Source: Enoplolaimus lenunculus (lineage: Eukaryota > Nematoda > Enoplea > Enoplida > Thoracostomopsidae). Taken from it: 64,000 nt of DNA. Positions 35,911 to 47,127 of this stretch are shown here, piece by piece (positions within the stretch are counted from its first letter, which is position 1; every line of letters starts with the position of its first letter). The notes beneath the pieces were generated by a model that saw only the letters and a program-made list of their open reading frames with translations, ran no database searches and was not told the origin of the DNA. Where the stretch lies: positions 124,001 to 188,000 of the forward strand of contig JASANG010000424.1 of assembly GCA_030248215.1 (NCBI GenBank), given 5' to 3'. The position numbers and the translations under genes are program-made.

Positions 35911-36163
35911 CACTGTAAATTTCCGTGAGTTGATTTTAACTCAGAATGAATTGTATCCACTCAAAGGTCTGAGCTCTGAATTAGGTCTTTCAGAGCTCAG
36001 AAGTCTGAATTGATTTAACTCATCCTGAGTTAATTTGTCAACTCACACGGAATTAAAAATCAATTCAGAGTGACTTAATATCTACTGTTATTAACTCAGA
36101 AATAGCCAGAAATAACACATTCTATCTCTGAGTTGATTATTGAACTCATTGGAATTTACAGTG
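35911..36163. mobile_element. Family B MITE
   Basis: Ends CACTGTAAATTTCCGTGAG and TTGGAATTTACAGTG. A short family B right-hand fragment precedes it at about 35760-35840. Confidence 0.78.
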
Positions 36164-36651
36164 AATGCTAGCTTAACATGCAAATGTAGACCCTCCACGT
36201 ATTTAGAAGACGATAAAAAGTTTAAGAGAGAACACATCTGTTTTTGATAGATCGACTACGAGATACAAGCGTGTTTTAGAACATTTTCACGAAGTCACAA
36301 AATTTTCCAGGGTAGTTGAACTCGCCTGTGGGGCGTTTTGCTATTAATTCATAAGGGTCGACACAAACTCAGGCAACACTCGCGTAGACTAAAACTTATT
36401 TTAAGCTCGTAAACAAGCGAAATTTTGTTAAGCAATAGATGATATTTGACGTTATAAATTAAATTAATTGGAGAAATGTGGTTTCATTGACTTCCTCGAA
36501 TAGAAAGCGTGCCTCAAAACCATACATCCGAAATGTCTCAGTGGTGATGATTCTGGGCAGGGTTGTCCCCACGGGGGGCATTGTGGGGCCGTGCGCCCCC
36601 CCCCCTTAATAGTCTCGGTCTAAAAGTAAACAAACTTAAATTGAAATTGTG

Positions 36652-36891
36652 CACTGTAAATTCCAGCTAGTTTGAGTTAAATCCATTCAGAGGTTTGAGC
36701 TCTGAATTATGTGTTTCAGAACTCAGAATTATGAACTGATTGAACTCAATCTGAGTTAATTCAATCAACTAACCCAGAATCAAATCAGCTCAGAGTGACT
36801 TTAATATTTACTGTTATTAACTCAGAAATGACCAAATATAACTAATTCTCTATCTGGGTCGATTAATCAACTCACTGGAATTTATACAGTG
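36652..36891. mobile_element. Family B MITE
   Basis: Ends CACTGTAAATTCCAGCTAG and CTGGAATTTATACAGTG. Confidence 0.75.
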
Positions 36892-37155
36892 TACATGCCC
36901 TCCAAATTTATTCGGTTCTTCCCAAATTGCGGACTCCCCTGATTCCAGGGTGGCGAGCATCGACCGAGGGCACATTTTTAATTCTTGCAAAAAATTTCGC
37001 ATTATTTTTCACGGGATCTTGCGAGACAGGAAAGTAAAAAACCTTAAATATACTGAATACACCAATCAAATGCATGTATATTTTTAAGAAATTAAATTTA
37101 TAAGTTATAATAGCATAAACTAATAAATTTTAACATATTTAATACAAATTTAAGA

Positions 37156-40100
37156 ATGCTACGACTTGTGCTAGGCGTTCCGGTAGCTGTGACCATTATG
37201 CTACTTATGTTAACCGAGCCAGCCTCGTGCGGTAAGGCTTTTATTCTTTTAGACTGTAAATTTCACTGAGATGATTTTAACTCAGAATGAGTTGAATCAA
37301 TCAGCCTGAGTTAGTACTATCAGAACTCAGAACTTTGAGTTGATTCAATTCGTTCTGAGTTAATTAATCAACTCACCCTGAGTCAACTCAACTCAGAGTG
37401 AGTTAATGCTTACTGATATTAATTCAGAAATAACTAACTCGCTAGCTGAAATGATTAATCAACTCATTGAAATTTACAGTGTAGGTACCAGGAAATGCAT
37501 TAATATATTGAAGCACTTCATTTTGTTATTCAAACGTTATATATATTTATGTATATATGTATATATGTATATACATGCCAAAATGTGGCCCCAAGGATCG
37601 GGTCCCCTAAGTGATGATTTTGGGGTCCGCTTTCTTCGTGGTCCGCGAAACAATTTTTTAACTTCGGCCTAAAGTTTCAAAGTTTTATTACCAAAAATAC
37701 TGATAGTTGGAAAATCTTATTTGAAAACCTACTACTAACTGGTGATAAAGTGCTATTTTTATATTTCTTTTTGAATTTTTTTGTTTAAATTTCAGCGTTT
37801 AGAATGAAGCGATTCTTGTTGCCTCACAGAATTGCTCGTACACAACGGTTAGGATTGCCTGGAAGTCGTAAGAATTTGTTAAAATAATTATTTCGCATAT
37901 GCGCAGTACAAAATCTCTACAATACCGTTTAAGGAGCATTCGTTTGTTCACTCGGCAGGCGCTGCTATAATGTTTCATTGGTCATTTTCGACTCTAAACC
38001 GACGTTTGAGTACAAATTGAAATATATGTAATTTGATTCGAGAATGGGTAAAAAATAGAATTTTTAAGAAAACACGCCCGTAGCCAGCTTAGTTTGCTAG
38101 GGAAACTGATCATTTTTCAGAAGGGGAATACAAGTGTTTCCGGCGACTTAAATACTATCAACGTTAAAAATTTTCTGGGGAGGGCATGGCATGCAAAGTT
38201 CCAAGAAGGGGGGCTGAGCCTTACAAGCCCGCACCCCTGGCTACTGGCACGTAAGAAAGTTTAAGGTAAACTATTTCAAATTACTGTCTGTCTTTCAGTG
38301 CCAATGCATTTATACGACAAACGGTTTTTGTTGCCGCACAGAATAGAACGCAAGTCAACTATTGCGGTGTTTGATGGTAAGTGCGTTTTGCCGTTGCCAA
38401 TGGTTCGTCAGATGGGCTCAATCCCCTTGGATAAATTTCGGTGCTCATTAAAAATTAGACCCCATTTGTTAATCACGTAGGCCCATGTATAGAACAGGGC
38501 CGGATTGCTTTCCGGACGGGCTATAATAGAGTCAGTTTAAGCTTTAGACTAATTTTTTTGCTTAGGCTTACGTTTAGGCTTATGAATATGCTTATACTAC
38601 TATTGCGGCCCTGTTCTATACATGGGCCATCATATAAAATCGCCAAATGCGCCGCACGAAATATTCTGCTTCCCTAACCCTAGAAAATTTAGTTGGATAC
38701 GGTGAGGACAAAGGGCATAAGCGAACGATATTGGCTTAGTTGTATAATTCTATGTGATGTTATTGTTAGAATTTATGTTTGATTACACTGAAAAAATGGT
38801 GAATCAAATTGACTCCCTTCGAAATAGGCTCCATGGGACAACATATACTGAGTCAAATTAGACTCGGCCAGAGTCAAACGTGCGACTAAGTGAGTCGAAT
38901 TTGACGCAGTTTGTGTAGTCTCGTAGAGCCCATTTCGGAGAGAATCAATTTGACTCACCATTTTTTGCAGTGTATTTTTTAACAGTAAACTTTTTGCGTC
39001 CATAACCTACGTTTTTCAGCTCGTATCACTCACTTCAAAGTTGAACTTTGCTCAGATCCTGAATTAAATTTGCTTAAAAGTTCAATTAAACTCAACTGCA
39101 AGCTAAATTTTAACACCCAATATTACACTGCGAAACATGGTGAGTCAAATTGACTCTCCGAAATAGGCTTTTACGGACTACACAAATTGAGTCAAATTCG
39201 ACTCTGCGAGAGTCAAATTCGACTCACCAGGAGTCGCTCAGTGAGTCGAACTTGACTCTGGCGGTGTCGAATTTAACTCAGTGTTTGTAGTTCCGAAAAG
39301 CCTATTTAGAGTCAAATTCGACTCACCAGGAGTCGCTCAGCGAGTCGAACTTGACTCTGGCGGAGTCGAATTTAACTCAGTGTTTGTAGTCCCGAAAAGC
39401 CTATTTCCGAGAGAGACTATTTGACTCACCGTTTTTTGCAGCACACAAGCATTTCAGTTCATATTTGTTCTTTTTACACCACATTCCGAGCTAAATCTGA
39501 ACGTGAGTTCAACTTAACTCGACAAAATTGACACTGATAATGTTTCAACCGGGATGTCAGTCATTACAGATGAACCGCACCTGTTGGACAGCGGAACGCC
39601 TCCTCGTAAACGGTTTTTGATCCCTCATCGAATGGAGAAAAAACCGATGATTGTGCGAATTGTGCGCCGAGCGACTGTTCCTACTGAAATTTGGCCGGAA
39701 TACTGTAAGGATAGCCCAATGCTTTTGGACGACGTCCGTCACCGTCCGTCACTATGCGGTATCGTACGCGAATTCGCTCACGTACGATACCATATGGTGA
39801 CGACTGATGACGTAGCAAGTCATATGACATGCTTGGGTGCCTGCCTTGAAAGGTTTTGCCGTTCTAGTATAAGGTCGTGGGTACAGGCCTGCGCAGCATG
39901 GCGGTTAATGATGTGGCGTGGGCGAACTGCACTGCAAATGTCAGTGAGTTGAATTTAACTCAGAATGAGTTAAATCACTCAGCCTGATTTAGGACTGTCA
40001 GAACTCAGAATTTTGAGTTGATTCAACTCATTCTGAGTTAATTAATCAACTCGCTCATAGTCAACTCAACTCAGAATGCGAATCAGCACAACTCAGTGTG

Positions 40101-41780
40101 AGTTAATGTTTACTGATATCAATTCAGAAATAACCAAACTCGTTAGCTGAATTGATTAATCAACTCATTGGAATTTACTGTGTGTGGACAAAGGAAAGGT
40201 TCTGGACATATGTAAATGATATGCAAAACACTAGCAACAGAAAACGATTGTGTATTTGGAGGGATTGGGTCGTTTTGGAAGCGCTTTGATGTAGTTTGGT
40301 TATAATTTTGGTTTGGCTTCAGTAACGCCTTCTGATCAGAGTTAAGTTTTATATATTTTAAACGTCAAACAAAACATTGTTTTTCAACGATGGCGCTATA
40401 CTTTTTGGACGATAATAATCTGGTGCTGTCTGCTGTGGTCGGATGCCGTCTTCTGCCGTTTCGTACCATTTGGTATTATCCGGTGCCATCCGGTGCGCTC
40501 CGGTGCGGTACGGCATCGTATAAACACGAAATGCCGCACGTCTCAGAATGATAACTTCGCAGCAACTGCAACGTCACCCTGACCATTAAAAAATTGTGGA
40601 TATTTAAAATTTAGTGAAATGATAAATTGTCGAAATTTTGTTTTTTAATAATAAAAAATTTGGGTGAAATATTTTTCTTATTTTAAACGCGTTTCGCAAT
40701 TGCAAACGCGCCTATATTTCAACGTGAGTTTTCTGCAATTAGACAAAGTTTAAAATTTTAATCGCTAGTGTAAACAAAACACAATTTTTTTAGTGTCAAA
40801 AATGTGAATTATACCATATGTGGCGACGGTTTTGTAAAAATGTTAAAAGCGTTTGGTATTTTGACAAGATTTTTTAAAAAATTGGTGCCTATTTACACAG
40901 TAAATTTCAGTGAGTTGATTTTAACTGAGAATGAGTTGAATTACTCAGTCTGAGTTAGGACTATCAGAAATCACAATTTTGAGTTGATTCAAATCATTAT
41001 GAGTTAATTAATCAACTCAGCCAGAGTCAACACAACTCAGACTGAGAATCAACTCAACTCAGAGTGAGTTAACCCCTTCTCACACTGAGTTGCCTGTAGG
41101 CAACTCAGCGCAGTGTATATACGTTAAATAGTATATATCGCACCGTGTTTAACAATTGCAACCCGTATACATAGTACTAAATCACCACAAGACGTGAGAG
41201 CCCCCTCTGGCTCGAGCGTCAAGCTCCTATAGCTGAGTGGTGATGGTATTCGCCTCCCACTCCAGTCATTGGAGTTCGAATCCTAGGATAAAAGTAGGTC
41301 TCACGGAAAATAAAAAATATTCATGTGAGAATGGGTCAAAGTTTGCTGTTATTAACTCAGAAATAACCAACTAGCTTTTTGAATTGATTAAATCAACTCA
41401 TTGCAATTTACAGTGTAGGTATTTGAAAATAGGAACGTTGGCGAAACCATGATTTTGCAAAAAAGGTGATAATTTCAAAAAAGTTTCTTTTAATTCAAAC
41501 TTAAAAAGTATCTAAGAAATTATTTTTAAAAATCCCAAATCTTTGGCCGCTAGACTCGCTCTGGGTAGTGGGAAGGTGTACTTACTGTGGACAGGTACTC
41601 CATAATGGTATTTAATTATTTTTAGCAATTATCGGCGGAAGTTATTCCGCTCCACGAAGCTTTTTCGGTGCCAAACCGGCTATTGGATACATCCGGCGGC
41701 CTCAACAGCATTATTCAGGCTTGGAAGATCCAGAAGATACAAACTTTTTTCCATCACTTGAATCGAGTCGCTTCGGATGA
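37156..41780 (+). CDS. Secreted peptide precursor with KR-FL(L/I)PHR repeats and C-terminal RFG
   Basis: Exons 37156-37231, 37796-37867, 38299-38376, 39570-39704 and 41626-41780; all introns are phase 1 and GT-AG (GTAAGG, GTAAGA, GTAAGT, GTAAGG). Total 516 bases, 171 residues plus TGA. Exon 1 is a signal peptide (MLRLVLGVPVAVTIMLLMLT, then EPASC). Exons 2, 3 and 4 each hold one repeat after a dibasic site: MKR-FLLPHRIARTQ, DKR-FLLPHRIERKS and RKR-FLIPHRMEKKP. Further dibasic sites follow (VRR, IRR). Exon 5 ends SLESSRFG at the stop; a terminal RFG is the usual substrate for conversion to RF-amide. This layout (signal, repeated peptides between KR sites, amidation Gly) matches neuropeptide or peptide-hormone precursors. 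I do not recognise the FLLPHR family. A secreted structural protein is the main alternative. A CDS with five phase-closed exons is unlikely by chance. Confidence 0.8.
37252..37481. mobile_element. Family B MITE with TA duplication in peptide-gene intron 1
   Basis: Ends GACTGTAAATTTCACTGAG and TTGAAATTTACAGTG; TA on both sides. It begins 20 bases after the signal-peptide exon's donor. Confidence 0.85.
38480..38628. mobile_element. Family A MITE with 8-bp duplication in peptide-gene intron 3
   Basis: Ends GGCCCATGTATAGAACAGGG and CCCTGTTCTATACATGGGCC are exact inverted repeats over 20 bases. Flanks ATCACGTA and ATCATATA agree at 6 of 8. One of the youngest-looking copies. Confidence 0.88.
38786..38972. 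mobile_element. Family C MITE with TA duplication
   Basis: Ends CACTGAAAAAATGGTGAATC and GACTCACCATTTTTTGCAGT; TA on both sides. Intron 3 of the peptide gene. Confidence 0.82.
39126..39443. mobile_element. Family C MITE with internal duplication
   Basis: Starts CACTGCGAAACATGGTGAGT after TA; ends CGTTTTTTGCAGCA. An inner block (GAGTCAAATTCGACTCACCA to CCGAAAAGCCTATTT) is present twice, which explains the greater length. Confidence 0.75.
39758..39791. other. Perfect 11-bp hairpin
   Basis: GGTATCGTACG and CGTACGATACC flank a 12-base loop. Just upstream is the duplicated CGTCCGTCACCGTCCGTCAC. Similar GTCCGT/CCGGTGC-type motifs lie at 40430-40520 and 52610-52650, so this may belong to another dispersed element. 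Confidence 0.7.
39930..40183. mobile_element. Family B MITE in peptide-gene intron 4
   Basis: Ends CACTGCAAATGTCAGTGAG and TTGGAATTTACTGTG. Confidence 0.78.
40896..41415. mobile_element. Family B MITE split by a family J element
   Basis: Outer ends CACAGTAAATTTCAGTGAG and TTGCAATTTACAGTG with TA on both sides. The normal sequence GAGTGAGTTAATG is split at its TTAA by 41073-41335. Confidence 0.85.
41073..41335 (+). mobile_element. Family J TTAA element containing a tRNA-Gly-like block
   Basis: Flanked by TTAA (41069-41072) and TCAA (41336-41339, one base changed). Ends CCCCTTCTCACACTGAG and TTCATGTGAGAATGGG are imperfect inverted repeats. Inside is TAGCTGAGTGG (A-box-like), TTCGCCTCCCACTCC (like the anticodon arm of tRNA-Gly-CCC) and GGAGTTCGAATCC (B-box-like). 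The acceptor stem does not close, so it is not a functional tRNA gene; an internal RNA polymerase III promoter is plausible. Relatives at 26253 and 54384. Confidence 0.75.
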
Positions 41781-41808
41781 AACACAAAAAAAATATTGAG
41801 ATATTTTG

Positions 41809-42090
41809 AAATTTACTTAAATTTACATTTTATAAAATATATGTAATTTTTGAAAAGTTTACCCGAAAATTACAGGTGTAAAAAAATATATTCCAAAAGT
41901 TTTGGTTTTTTATGTTAAAATTGGTAAAAAGTGTCAATCACAAAGATAAAAATTTACTTAAATTTACATTTAATAAAATTTAAGTAATTTTTCAAAAAAT
42001 TACCTGAAAATTCGGCTGTAAAAAATACATTTTGAAAGTTTTGGTTTTTTCATGATAAAATTGGGATTAAAACGTGTCAATCACAAAGGT
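41809..42090. repeat. 141-bp tandem duplication 3' of the peptide gene
   Basis: AATTTACTTAAATTTACATT recurs 141 bases apart, and both units run through GAAAATTCGGCTGTAAAAA-like text to AAGTGTCAATCACAAAG. Begins about 30 bases after the stop codon, so it may fall in the 3' untranslated region. Confidence 0.85.
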
Positions 42091-42696
42091 AAAACTGTTA
42101 ATTTATCTCTACTGGCAACTGTGTGGCTCCAAACTGCCATTTGCTGTTCAGTAAAAAGTTAGAACAGCAATTATTACATGGCAAACTTAATTTGATTGGA
42201 TCATATGAAAATAAAACAGGGTTTTATTGAATATTATTGGCTTAAGGTTTATTTCATTTCGGTACGTTTTTTAACCTTTCCTGATCAAAAATAGTGTTTG
42301 TGACGAACCAGTCATCAACAGCAGCAAATATATATGTATATGTATATGCAGGAATCGGAACAGGAACAGGAACCGAAATTTGAAATGATTTTCATCACCA
42401 AATTACTGTTGAACTTTTTGTAAAACTTGCCAAAAATTACTTAAGAGAATTTTAAGCTATTTCATCAGTAAGTTTTGCGGAAACACATCATGAACAATTT
42501 TAGTATCAAAATTGAAATAGGTAGAAAAACACTAATTTTGACATAAAAATTTTTCAAAGACAAAGTTTCCAGTATTTAAAATTTTTGCAGGAATTCCCGT
42601 TGAACCCTGATATATACGTATACATAAATTATATAACACTATATATTGATATATATATATATCAATATCACCATAAATCCATTTAAAGCGACCCCC

Positions 42697-42700
<4 letters not shown>

Positions 42701-42769
<69 letters not shown>
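42701..42769. repeat. (TA)n microsatellite
   Basis: TA array with one CA interruption. Confidence 0.95.
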
Positions 42770-42772
<3 letters not shown>

Positions 42773-42845
42773 AGCTAAAATAAAACGGTTAATTTCACAT
42801 TGTCCGCTTTCCGTTTTGTATTTATTAATTCAAAAATTATCCGTA

Positions 42846-43226
42846 CACTGTAAACTCCAATGAATTAATCAAGTCAGGAAGTGAATTAGTCATTTCTGGT
42901 TACTTCTGAGTTAACAACAGTAAAATCAAATATGCTCTCTAAACACTTAAACCAATTTGATTTCAGCTTATCAGCATTAAGCTAACTTTTTAATTTAATT
43001 AAATTACCAAATAGGTTCACGCCTTAAACGCATTTAATGTCTTACACATTTTTGGCTTTAACTAAACTTAATGAATTCTTAGATGCACGAAAATTTTTGG
43101 CTACACGTGTTAAACCAAAAATAAAGTTTAACTACAACTAGCGTTAAATCTAATAAATATGTTAGTCTAAGTTAAATTAAACGATTTAAGCTTAAATCAA
43201 ATTGGTTTAACCTTTTAGAGAGAATA
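42846..43226. mobile_element. Family K MITE inserted in a family B copy
   Basis: Family B starts at 42846 (CACTGTAAACTCCAATGAAT) and is cut at about 42930. There family K begins, with inverted ends GCTCTCTAAACACTTAAACC and GGTTTAACCTTTTAGAGAG; inside are many TTAAAC/GTTTAA motifs. A degraded relative lies at about 48335-48590. Confidence 0.65.
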
Positions 43227-43723
43227 TTTGCTTCAAAGTAGGAAAACGAAATTTTATAGAAGGGTCAACCACTTAGACTTCCTATTCGCGCTGTAGAATG
43301 TTGTCTAAAACCAGAGGTAGTGAATATTAAGTAGATTTATGTTTCAAGGAAAAGATTGCTTTTTTCGGCGAAGGGAAACTCCACTCGCAAGTTTGAAGCT
43401 TAACGAAGCGTTTTATGTTTAAAGTGGATGTCCGACCTTATATCCGTTCGTAAGGCTCTCAATTCGACGAGAATCTCAGGAACCAGTGCTCGGAGTTTGA
43501 TAAACTTTTTTGTTTGAATGCTTATTATTCTGGGATGTACAGCGCACATTAGAGTTTCCAAAATTTAAGCCGATTATTAGCTATAAGCTAATATAATTAA
43601 TTGATTAAACCTAATTTTTTACATATTCCACTTATTAGGTACTAATTAGTGTTACAACCTATTTGTCTCTAGGATCAAAGGGTTTTGGAGCCCCAGCAAT
43701 CTGAATAGATTGTTTCTAGCTAT

Positions 43724-43892
43724 AGCCCATGTAAAGATCAGGAGCGGAACATTTTTCTGTGGGATTGCAATAGCGTAAGCATACGCTTTTTAAACTATTG
43801 CTTTTGCTTGGCTTAGGTTTTAGGCTTTGGCTTAGGCTAGGGCTTAGGAATGTGCTTATAATACTGTTCCGCCTTTGTTCTATACATTGGCC
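43724..43892. mobile_element. Family A MITE
   Basis: Starts AGCCCATGTAAAGATCAGGA; ends CCTTTGTTCTATACATTGGC. Confidence 0.72.
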
Positions 43893-44163
43893 CTAGCTAT
43901 TAACTAATTTGCATTCAGCAATGCAAGCTATGACAGTTGAGCTGACGAATATATCATTTTAATAAGCGTTTATGGATGTGGACCATAAGGTATTTGAGCA
44001 TAGAGAATGTAAATATTGCTGTGATTAAAAATTTTCATTCTTGCAAATTACTGAGCTACTTCATAATAAGGATTTATAATTTGTAATATTCAACATACAG
44101 AAATCAATTTACTCGCCGATAATGGCGTATAGTCGTGGACAAATTGACAAACTGAAGCCTTCA

Positions 44164-44506
44164 CACTGTAAATTTCGATGAGTTGATTAATCAATTAAGA
44201 AAGCAAATTAGTTATTTCTGGTTATATCTGACTTAATAACAGTAAATGTTAACGCGCTCTGTGTTGATTTAATTGCGGGTGAGTTGTTTTAGCAGAATTC
44301 AGAATTATGAAAGACCAAATCCATAAGTTAGGTTTTTCAGAACTCTGAATTTTTAGTTAATCTATCACATTCGGAGTTAATTAAACAACTTATCAGGTAT
44401 TAAATTAACTCAGTGGGTTAATGGTTACTGTTATAAACTCAAAAATGACCAGAAATAAATAAATTTCTCTCTGAGTTGATTAATCAACTCATTGGACTTA
44501 ACAGTG
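44164..44506. mobile_element. Family B MITE
   Basis: Ends CACTGTAAATTTCGATGAG and TTGGACTTAACAGTG; longer than usual because central motifs are repeated. Confidence 0.7.
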
Positions 44507-44626
44507 ACACATTTTGATACTTTCAAATTATATGCTTTATTTGGTAACGAATATATTTAAAAACCGTTTGGCAGTCGTCGAATATTTTTTTAATTTGTCC
44601 AAAATATCAGTGTTAACAACAAGTAT

Positions 44627-44882
44627 CACTGTAAATTTCAGTGAATTGATTTTAATTCAGAATGAGTTGAATTACTATGTTTGAGGTAGGACTATCAGAA
44701 CTCAGAATTTTGAGTTGATTGACAATTCATTCAGAGTTAATTAATCGACTCACCCCGAGTCAACTCAACTCAGAGCGAAAATCAACTCAACTCAGAGTGA
44801 TCATCCACTCTTGCTGATATTAATTCAGAAATAACCAACTCGCTAGCTGAATTGATTAATCAACTCATTGCAATTTACAGTG
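44627..44882. mobile_element. Family B MITE
   Basis: Ends CACTGTAAATTTCAGTGAAT and TTGCAATTTACAGTG. Confidence 0.8.
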
Positions 44883-45339
44883 ATGGTGATGTTTTTAGTA
44901 TACTTTTTCAAAAATATTGAACCGACACCTATTATAATATATACTATATATCATTAAAAACAGAACTGTGAGTTCCAAATCGGTAAATTATTCAATTTTG
45001 CTTACAATCTGCGCTGTCAAAGAGTATACGAAACTGGCAAACTACCAATAATATTGCTTTGATATTAGAAACCAGACTGCAGAATTAAAGAAAAATATCA
45101 CAGACGAAACAGAGGCCACAAATAGTAATACAACACCTAGAAATAGGTTAGATGAAATAATTTACAAAGTTCAAATCTAAATTATAACCTAAGTTAGGTT
45201 TAAGCCTAAAATTAAAGCGCTGTGGTACACCCAGAACTTGATGGCTATCATGATAACGAATCTTTATAGGCTGTACGTTGTAAATTAGGCTAATGTTACT
45301 TTTAGGACCGTATTGGAAGATTAAGATCATTCCTACGCC

Positions 45340-45801
45340 GGCCAATGTAAAGAACAGGGGCGGAACAGCATTATGAGCATATATACTCCTAAGCTTAAGC
45401 CTAAACCCAAGCGCAAGAATGAGGATATTTCTAAGCCTAAAGCCTAAGCCTAAGCCTAAGCGTAAGAATGAGCATATTCCTACGCCTAAAGCCTAAGCCT
45501 AAGCCTAAGCGTAAGAATGAGCATATTCCTACGCCTAAAGCCTAAGCCTAAGCCTAAGCGTAAGAATGAGCATATTCCTAAGCCTAAGCCTACGTCTAAA
45601 CCAAGCAAAAAAATTGTCTAAAGCTTAGTCTTCGTCTATTCTAGTCCCGCAAAAAACTTTCCGCTCTGATCTTTACATGGGATCCTAACCCTAATAATCA
45701 TAAGCCTAAGCCTAAGCCAAGCAAAAAATTAGTCTAAAGCGCAAGCTTACTCTACTGCTGTCCCACACAAAAACTTTCCGCCCCTAATTTTTACATGGGC
45801 C
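45340..45801. mobile_element. Family A MITE with amplified core, plus a second partial copy
   Basis: Starts GGCCAATGTAAAGAACAGGG. The block GTAAGAATGAGCATATTCCT / ACGCCTAAAGCCTAAGCCTA is repeated three times in tandem at about 45448-45585, showing how the TAAGCC arrays grow. The first copy ends CTGATCTTTACATGG at about 45683; a second partial copy ends TTTTTACATGGGCC at 45801. Confidence 0.75.
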
Positions 45802-46137
45802 CCTAAACATAAGCCTAAGTCTAGCCAAAAAAATATAGTCTAAAACGTCAGCGTAACTATTTTGGAATCACACCAGGAAACAGAACTGTCGTAAAATAGC
45901 ACAGGCCGTAAATTATATAGAACAGTACATCTGTCTTATCCTGTGAGAAGTTTGACCTTTATCTGTAGGTTATGCCGCAAATTCTTTCAGGTCTGTAGCC
46001 AGAGTACGCTCAGTTGCAAAAGGAAAAATCTTGGCCTAAACCCGGAAAAGTTTTAGTGTCGTTTCTAAGCTTGTATGTCAACCACATCCCCCTTGCACCT
46101 AACATTGTTTTGTTTCTCGAACAGGATGAGCAGGCTA

Positions 46138-46384
46138 CACTGTAAATTCCAATGAGTTGATTAAAAAATTCAGCGAGCGAGTTGGTTATTTCTGAATTAA
46201 TATCAGTAGGCATTAACGCACCCTGAGTTGAGTTGTTACTTTGAGTTAAGTTGACTCTAGATAAGGTGATCAATTAACTCAGAGTGAATTGAATTAACTC
46301 AAAATTCTGAGTTCTGATAGTCCTAACTCAGACTGAGTGATTCAATTTATTATGAATTAAATCAACTCACTGAAATTTACAGTG
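46138..46384. mobile_element. Family B MITE with TA duplication
   Basis: Ends CACTGTAAATTCCAATGAG and CTGAAATTTACAGTG; TA on both sides. Confidence 0.85.
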
Positions 46385-46672
46385 TACAATCCTAAACTCC
46401 TTGCTGCCATTATAAAGGTCAGCTTAGAAAAACCCATATCCATCGTCGAAACTCACTGTTTGGCGACGCGGAGTTGGAATTTCAAAATTGAAAAAATGAA
46501 ACTGAAAATAGCTTGCAACATGTGGACAGGGCTTTTATACACAACTTTCATAAAATACAATTTTGAAAATGTACGCAGTAGGAGACGTGGCATACGTCAT
46601 TTCGAAATATTTATAACAGATATAAAATTTCTCAATTTGACTCTCCATTTTTTTGCAGTGTTCGTACGCCTT

Positions 46673-46926
46673 CACTGTAAATTCCAATGAGTTATAGTTA
46701 ATCAACTCAGACGGAAAGTTAGTTAATTCTGAGTTAATAACAGTAAACTTTAATTCATTCTGAGTTAACTTGATTCTCACTGTGAGTTGAGTTGACTCCG
46801 TGTGAATTGTTAAACTAAATCATAATGAGTTGAATCAACTCAGAATTGTGAGTTCTGATAGTCCTAACTCAGACTGAGTGATTCAACTCATTTTGAGTTA
46901 AAATCAACTCACTGGAATTTACAGTG
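46673..46926. mobile_element. Family B MITE
   Basis: Ends CACTGTAAATTCCAATGAG and CTGGAATTTACAGTG. Preceded by a family C end fragment at about 46630-46660. Confidence 0.8.
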
Positions 46927-47109
46927 TTTGCGCATCATTGGATTCTCACTGTGAGTTGAGTTGACTCCGTGTGAATTGTTAAACTAAATCATAATGAGTT
47001 GAATCAACTCAGAATTGTGAGTTCTGATAGTCCTAACTCAGACTGAGTGATTCAACTCATTTTGAGTTAAAATCAACTCACTGGAATTTACAGTGTTTGC
47101 GCATCATTC
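46772..47109. repeat. Identical 169-bp tandem duplication
   Basis: GATTCTCACTGTGAGTTGAG starts units at 46772 and 46941; both run through the family B right end to GTTTGCGCATCATT with no difference seen by eye. Recent event, 20 bases from the claudin-like stop codon. Confidence 0.92.
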
Positions 47110-47127
47110 AATGCTGATTTCGGCAAG

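Noticed and set aside
41230-41305. Functional tRNA-Gly gene
   Set aside because: Promoter boxes and an anticodon-arm-like block exist, but acceptor and T stems do not pair properly and the sequence sits inside a mobile element found in more than one copy.
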